From Firmicutes bacterium UBA3910 (GTDB taxonomy: Bacteria > Bacillota > Limnochordia > Darwinibacteriales > Darwinibacteriaceae): a stretch of DNA of 7,373 nt. The stretch spans positions 3,435 to 10,807 of the forward strand of contig DGFC01000118.1 in the NCBI GenBank assembly GCA_002391465.1, written 5' to 3'. The position numbers were made by a program, and so were the translations under genes. The notes below the pieces were generated by a model. That model was not told the origin of the DNA and searched no databases. It worked only from the letters and a program-made list of their open reading frames with translations. Shown here one piece after another: positions 7,101-7,373 of the stretch. Every line of letters starts with the position of its first letter. Position 1 is the first letter of the stretch.

Positions 7101-7373
7101 CACCGCTTGGCTAGAAATCGATCCCGACACCTATTTCGCCATTGGCAGGATCGATACCGGTGAACATGGAGCCATGATTGAGAACGCCGTGCAAAATCTG
7201 TCCAAGCAGTTCACCAAACACTCGGTTGGAGCAATTATGGGCATGCATACAATGCTGTGGGGTGTCTCTACGTTTGCGCTTGAGTACGCGGAATACAAAG
7301 ACATTCTGGCAGCCGCGGTGAACCACTCGCTGGAGATAGTGGAGCGGGTAAAACCTGTCTCTTATACACATCT
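1132..7373 (+). CDS. Very large exported multidomain protein with tandem VWA domains, C-terminus missing
   Basis: One open frame of 2074 genuine codons; bases from 7355 are adapter and add false residues. An in-frame TGA (1117-1119) followed by GAGGAGG (1118-1124) fixes the ATG. A signal peptide spans residues 1-28 (PRK, hydrophobic 7-23, then AAAA). Order: duplicated module 32-137 and 159-266; beta-rich 270-535; VWA1 about 539-706 with MIDAS residues D545-S547-S549, T607, D633; VWA2 about 730-909 with D736-S738-S740, T810, D838; three related beta-sandwich-like modules about 1024-1455; linker with acidic and proline-rich stretches about 1510-1535; transglutaminase-like but cysteine-free region about 1564-1654; unrecognised mixed region 1655-2074. 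VWA domains usually bind protein ligands through a metal ion, so a surface adhesion, scaffold or assembly role is plausible but inferred. No catalytic site was recognised. The stop codon and any anchor are outside the contig. Export is well supported; the precise function is unknown. Confidence 0.92.
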   Translation, partial: MAPRKTVYLLVVCAALLLVTISVQAAAAPYVNPLGGLEQYLSVGFIPLSSQVEPWIFSYSAGGEYQALELWGNTWTLLVPEDSLAGLMSYLDRLNSTCLTSSNDFVIAQVQGPSGDWWVRADYWGDNQYELTVVEEQDPLEQFSGDDYEDMEFVPPLINPLQDLETYSLLQYWPADHFENRYYNSQGEAAYLRGRGETWQFYVPIEDPDNPWQELEEHVLGLGGTVLERSRHMFRAAVVDPNSYLWEVVAQLEPDEWEYALRIAKELLVRPNRSVTIRPRPDLENTSIVTISDGLRHKSLIIELSDSEFYIQATLIGDYGDYTRRWDESFQLYHERTPIYVLDNIPQEPGKTVWNLRFDWAAPPQEIKITLKESIPLHPLSIGSELGVLKVSGFRTEDIRIEPSFGMTARHPDYERPIADKTPEGDSLFYLPAGYWDVFEHRSGYQLVRARLIPVSSGQITIFSLPEETHAIYEELPSDEIPNSYGLSNHTVQGELGTVDFTLTPITAELIPSLENAQITEGGLKGEIISIEPITTPPHIVLLLDSSGSMRAQMEQTLATAREFIRTLSDDTTIQVIDFDTRPKLLEGTSKDEVLASLASVRADGATCLYDSILEGLSLLAGAERPILVVFTDGVDANYDDTGPGSRATLPEVIAAVEEGQIPLYTIGFGPGHDKTVLEQLAEVSTGKYYSAADQDALNQVFQSINTSLSNAFHLVYKRPQKPMLSNVPVVSLMVDTSGSMDSSPQEYDDSNYRMQKVKNVLHDFVLGLPDDTLIQVGSFDWQTQIDQSLTVDKAAVLHAVGTFHAGGATDTVGSINTALRTLRATPSSNKTLIYITDAAIDPKESGGQVNELIMGFANSDIKVIWVGIGLEGQEEIFATIAERSGGRYVVTEDHRVLAAVLEEVLQEVKTPVEEWSSVPLKLTVKSPSADGQIILYTDVLDIPYTKLAAGEEVLAPQLYSYYGAGTPAGLEEMEAFGLLSAEQQATGGLTKRFIPLNVSGGNTALKMKVTGATVSDGISGLQAPYGQRFLTIDFILENVLEPVEVEVDARGNSHPASWLGSSGSTGRTEFKVPDYLIPSLPSHLYLGWNNTSMHSVSKSSWIAPNSLLVPGENSLTVRPGELRTGTLVFIVDEEPITQLSLHFYDTAYGHFTMDLIGTNSHAEIAVDSLPKKEPARLSDVFELELRAVSDVTKIGQVKANAGNIFRIVEVDLTSQVQTLLDIDPNEVFSLKLAGVQGDFYLPLHPLTRDVPLGFSEARMVAPGSFNKVRFVYELPQVLADNPCELFVDLRKDDVFIPLSLSQNQPTKPTGTPVRAEGIELYVNQLGWVKKLGGRSRDYVVADLTFVDHADGYGTQLMDAFRLVRDDYEGVDSEVDIVKLVTQGGLGNFTDSGEVFYALSPGVKEAKLLLEFEDGVVKDGLTRRVLLLFEIPPDGLDHSWVLCSGVFPDLRVPLPNAEYSEQELLGLWTTPPFDRWADEFSRRLEATIANAVREHRALLALQGELDQAERMDLTGADDEEISIPPPATTASGVAALEQIDSLNQLLELLQNIRWLPSTDELYQARYAPEAVLTQMWGTEADLAYLAEEVLAKLGYNPQLSMVDLSEEGAEALEERSGVPIRTRQLPAVKYLVAGETNLLVLPFGADFTELTDYVELPWKRERIDRNPLEATINVSFYVVSRPSGIGSQFGDLASVLGGGDDEEELLRHDLLSVNVPLAELSRDAIDLIYMSAGENLYTAVLETPLGRFFSDNPLDGTQYEIRRATIRVTFANHQFTHHFDLREGGSITDVAQTIAINSPDLPQEAAVQLQEIAAVLHRTTEQPDSFSVFRWHTRNIINRFLAAQTEAEQNLAETMDLVIGRTQYPRVIVVTVARDATANKANTSIDLVNAAPEIHTGDWDIHQAYNLAVGLMVSSIEAQALGDGLGVFEIWSYLPEDTPMLLIDGSSNIELAAEVLAELEFDQAIQRKILDTDNVIIFPLDRLIINGEPRTAWLEIDPDTYFAIGRIDTGEHGAMIENAVQNLSKQFTKHSVGAIMGMHTMLWGVSTFALEYAEYKDILAAAVNHSLEIVERVKPVSYTH
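7355..7373. other. Residual Nextera/Tn5 mosaic-end sequencing adapter at the contig end
   Basis: The last 19 bases, CTGTCTCTTATACACATCT, are the exact reverse complement of the Tn5 mosaic end used in Nextera libraries (AGATGTGTATAAGAGACAG). It is a library artefact, not genomic. It adds the false residues PVSYTHL-type tail to the VWA protein, and on the opposite strand it creates a spurious ORF starting MCIRDR. Confidence 0.97.

Noticed and set aside
7111..7371. Minus-strand ORF starting MCIRDR
   Set aside because: Its start comes from the sequencing adapter and the rest is antisense to the VWA gene. MCIRD-type starts are a known Nextera artefact.

Overview
This 7.4-kb window is the end of an assembled metagenome-style or short-read contig, probably from a bacterium of the Bacillota (Firmicutes). 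That assignment rests on strong GGAGG-type ribosome binding sites, a dCache-type membrane sensor and a very large exported multidomain protein. It is inference, and I cannot name a genus. The last 19 bases (7355-7373) are the Nextera/Tn5 mosaic-end adapter, so the true biological sequence stops at about 7354.

Layout: two divergent genes, both cut by the window edges, share a 280-bp intergenic region. On the minus strand, 851 to 1 encodes the N-terminal 283 residues of a membrane sensor. It has one transmembrane helix, an extracytoplasmic double Cache/PAS-like ligand-binding region, and the start of a second helix where the window ends. The output domain (histidine kinase or chemotaxis receptor) is missing. 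On the plus strand, one uninterrupted reading frame runs from 1132 to the contig end. It gives at least 2074 residues of a secreted or surface protein. In order it has a signal peptide, a tandemly duplicated ~105-residue module, beta-rich regions, two von Willebrand factor A (VWA) domains that each keep the MIDAS metal-site residues, three related beta-sandwich-like modules, a helical/low-complexity linker, a region resembling a transglutaminase-like fold without its cysteine, and a long C-terminal region of unknown type. The stop codon and any cell-wall anchor lie beyond the contig.

The intergenic region (852-1131) holds both ribosome binding sites, a plausible sigma-A-type promoter for the sensor gene, a 9-bp inverted repeat flanking that promoter, an 11-bp motif (TGCAGGAAAAT) present once in front of each gene in its own transcription direction, and small palindromes before the VWA gene. 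The shared motif and divergent layout suggest, but do not prove, linked regulation of a surface-exposed sensor and a large exported metal-site protein. I see no tRNA, rRNA, CRISPR array, insertion sequence or convincing terminator.
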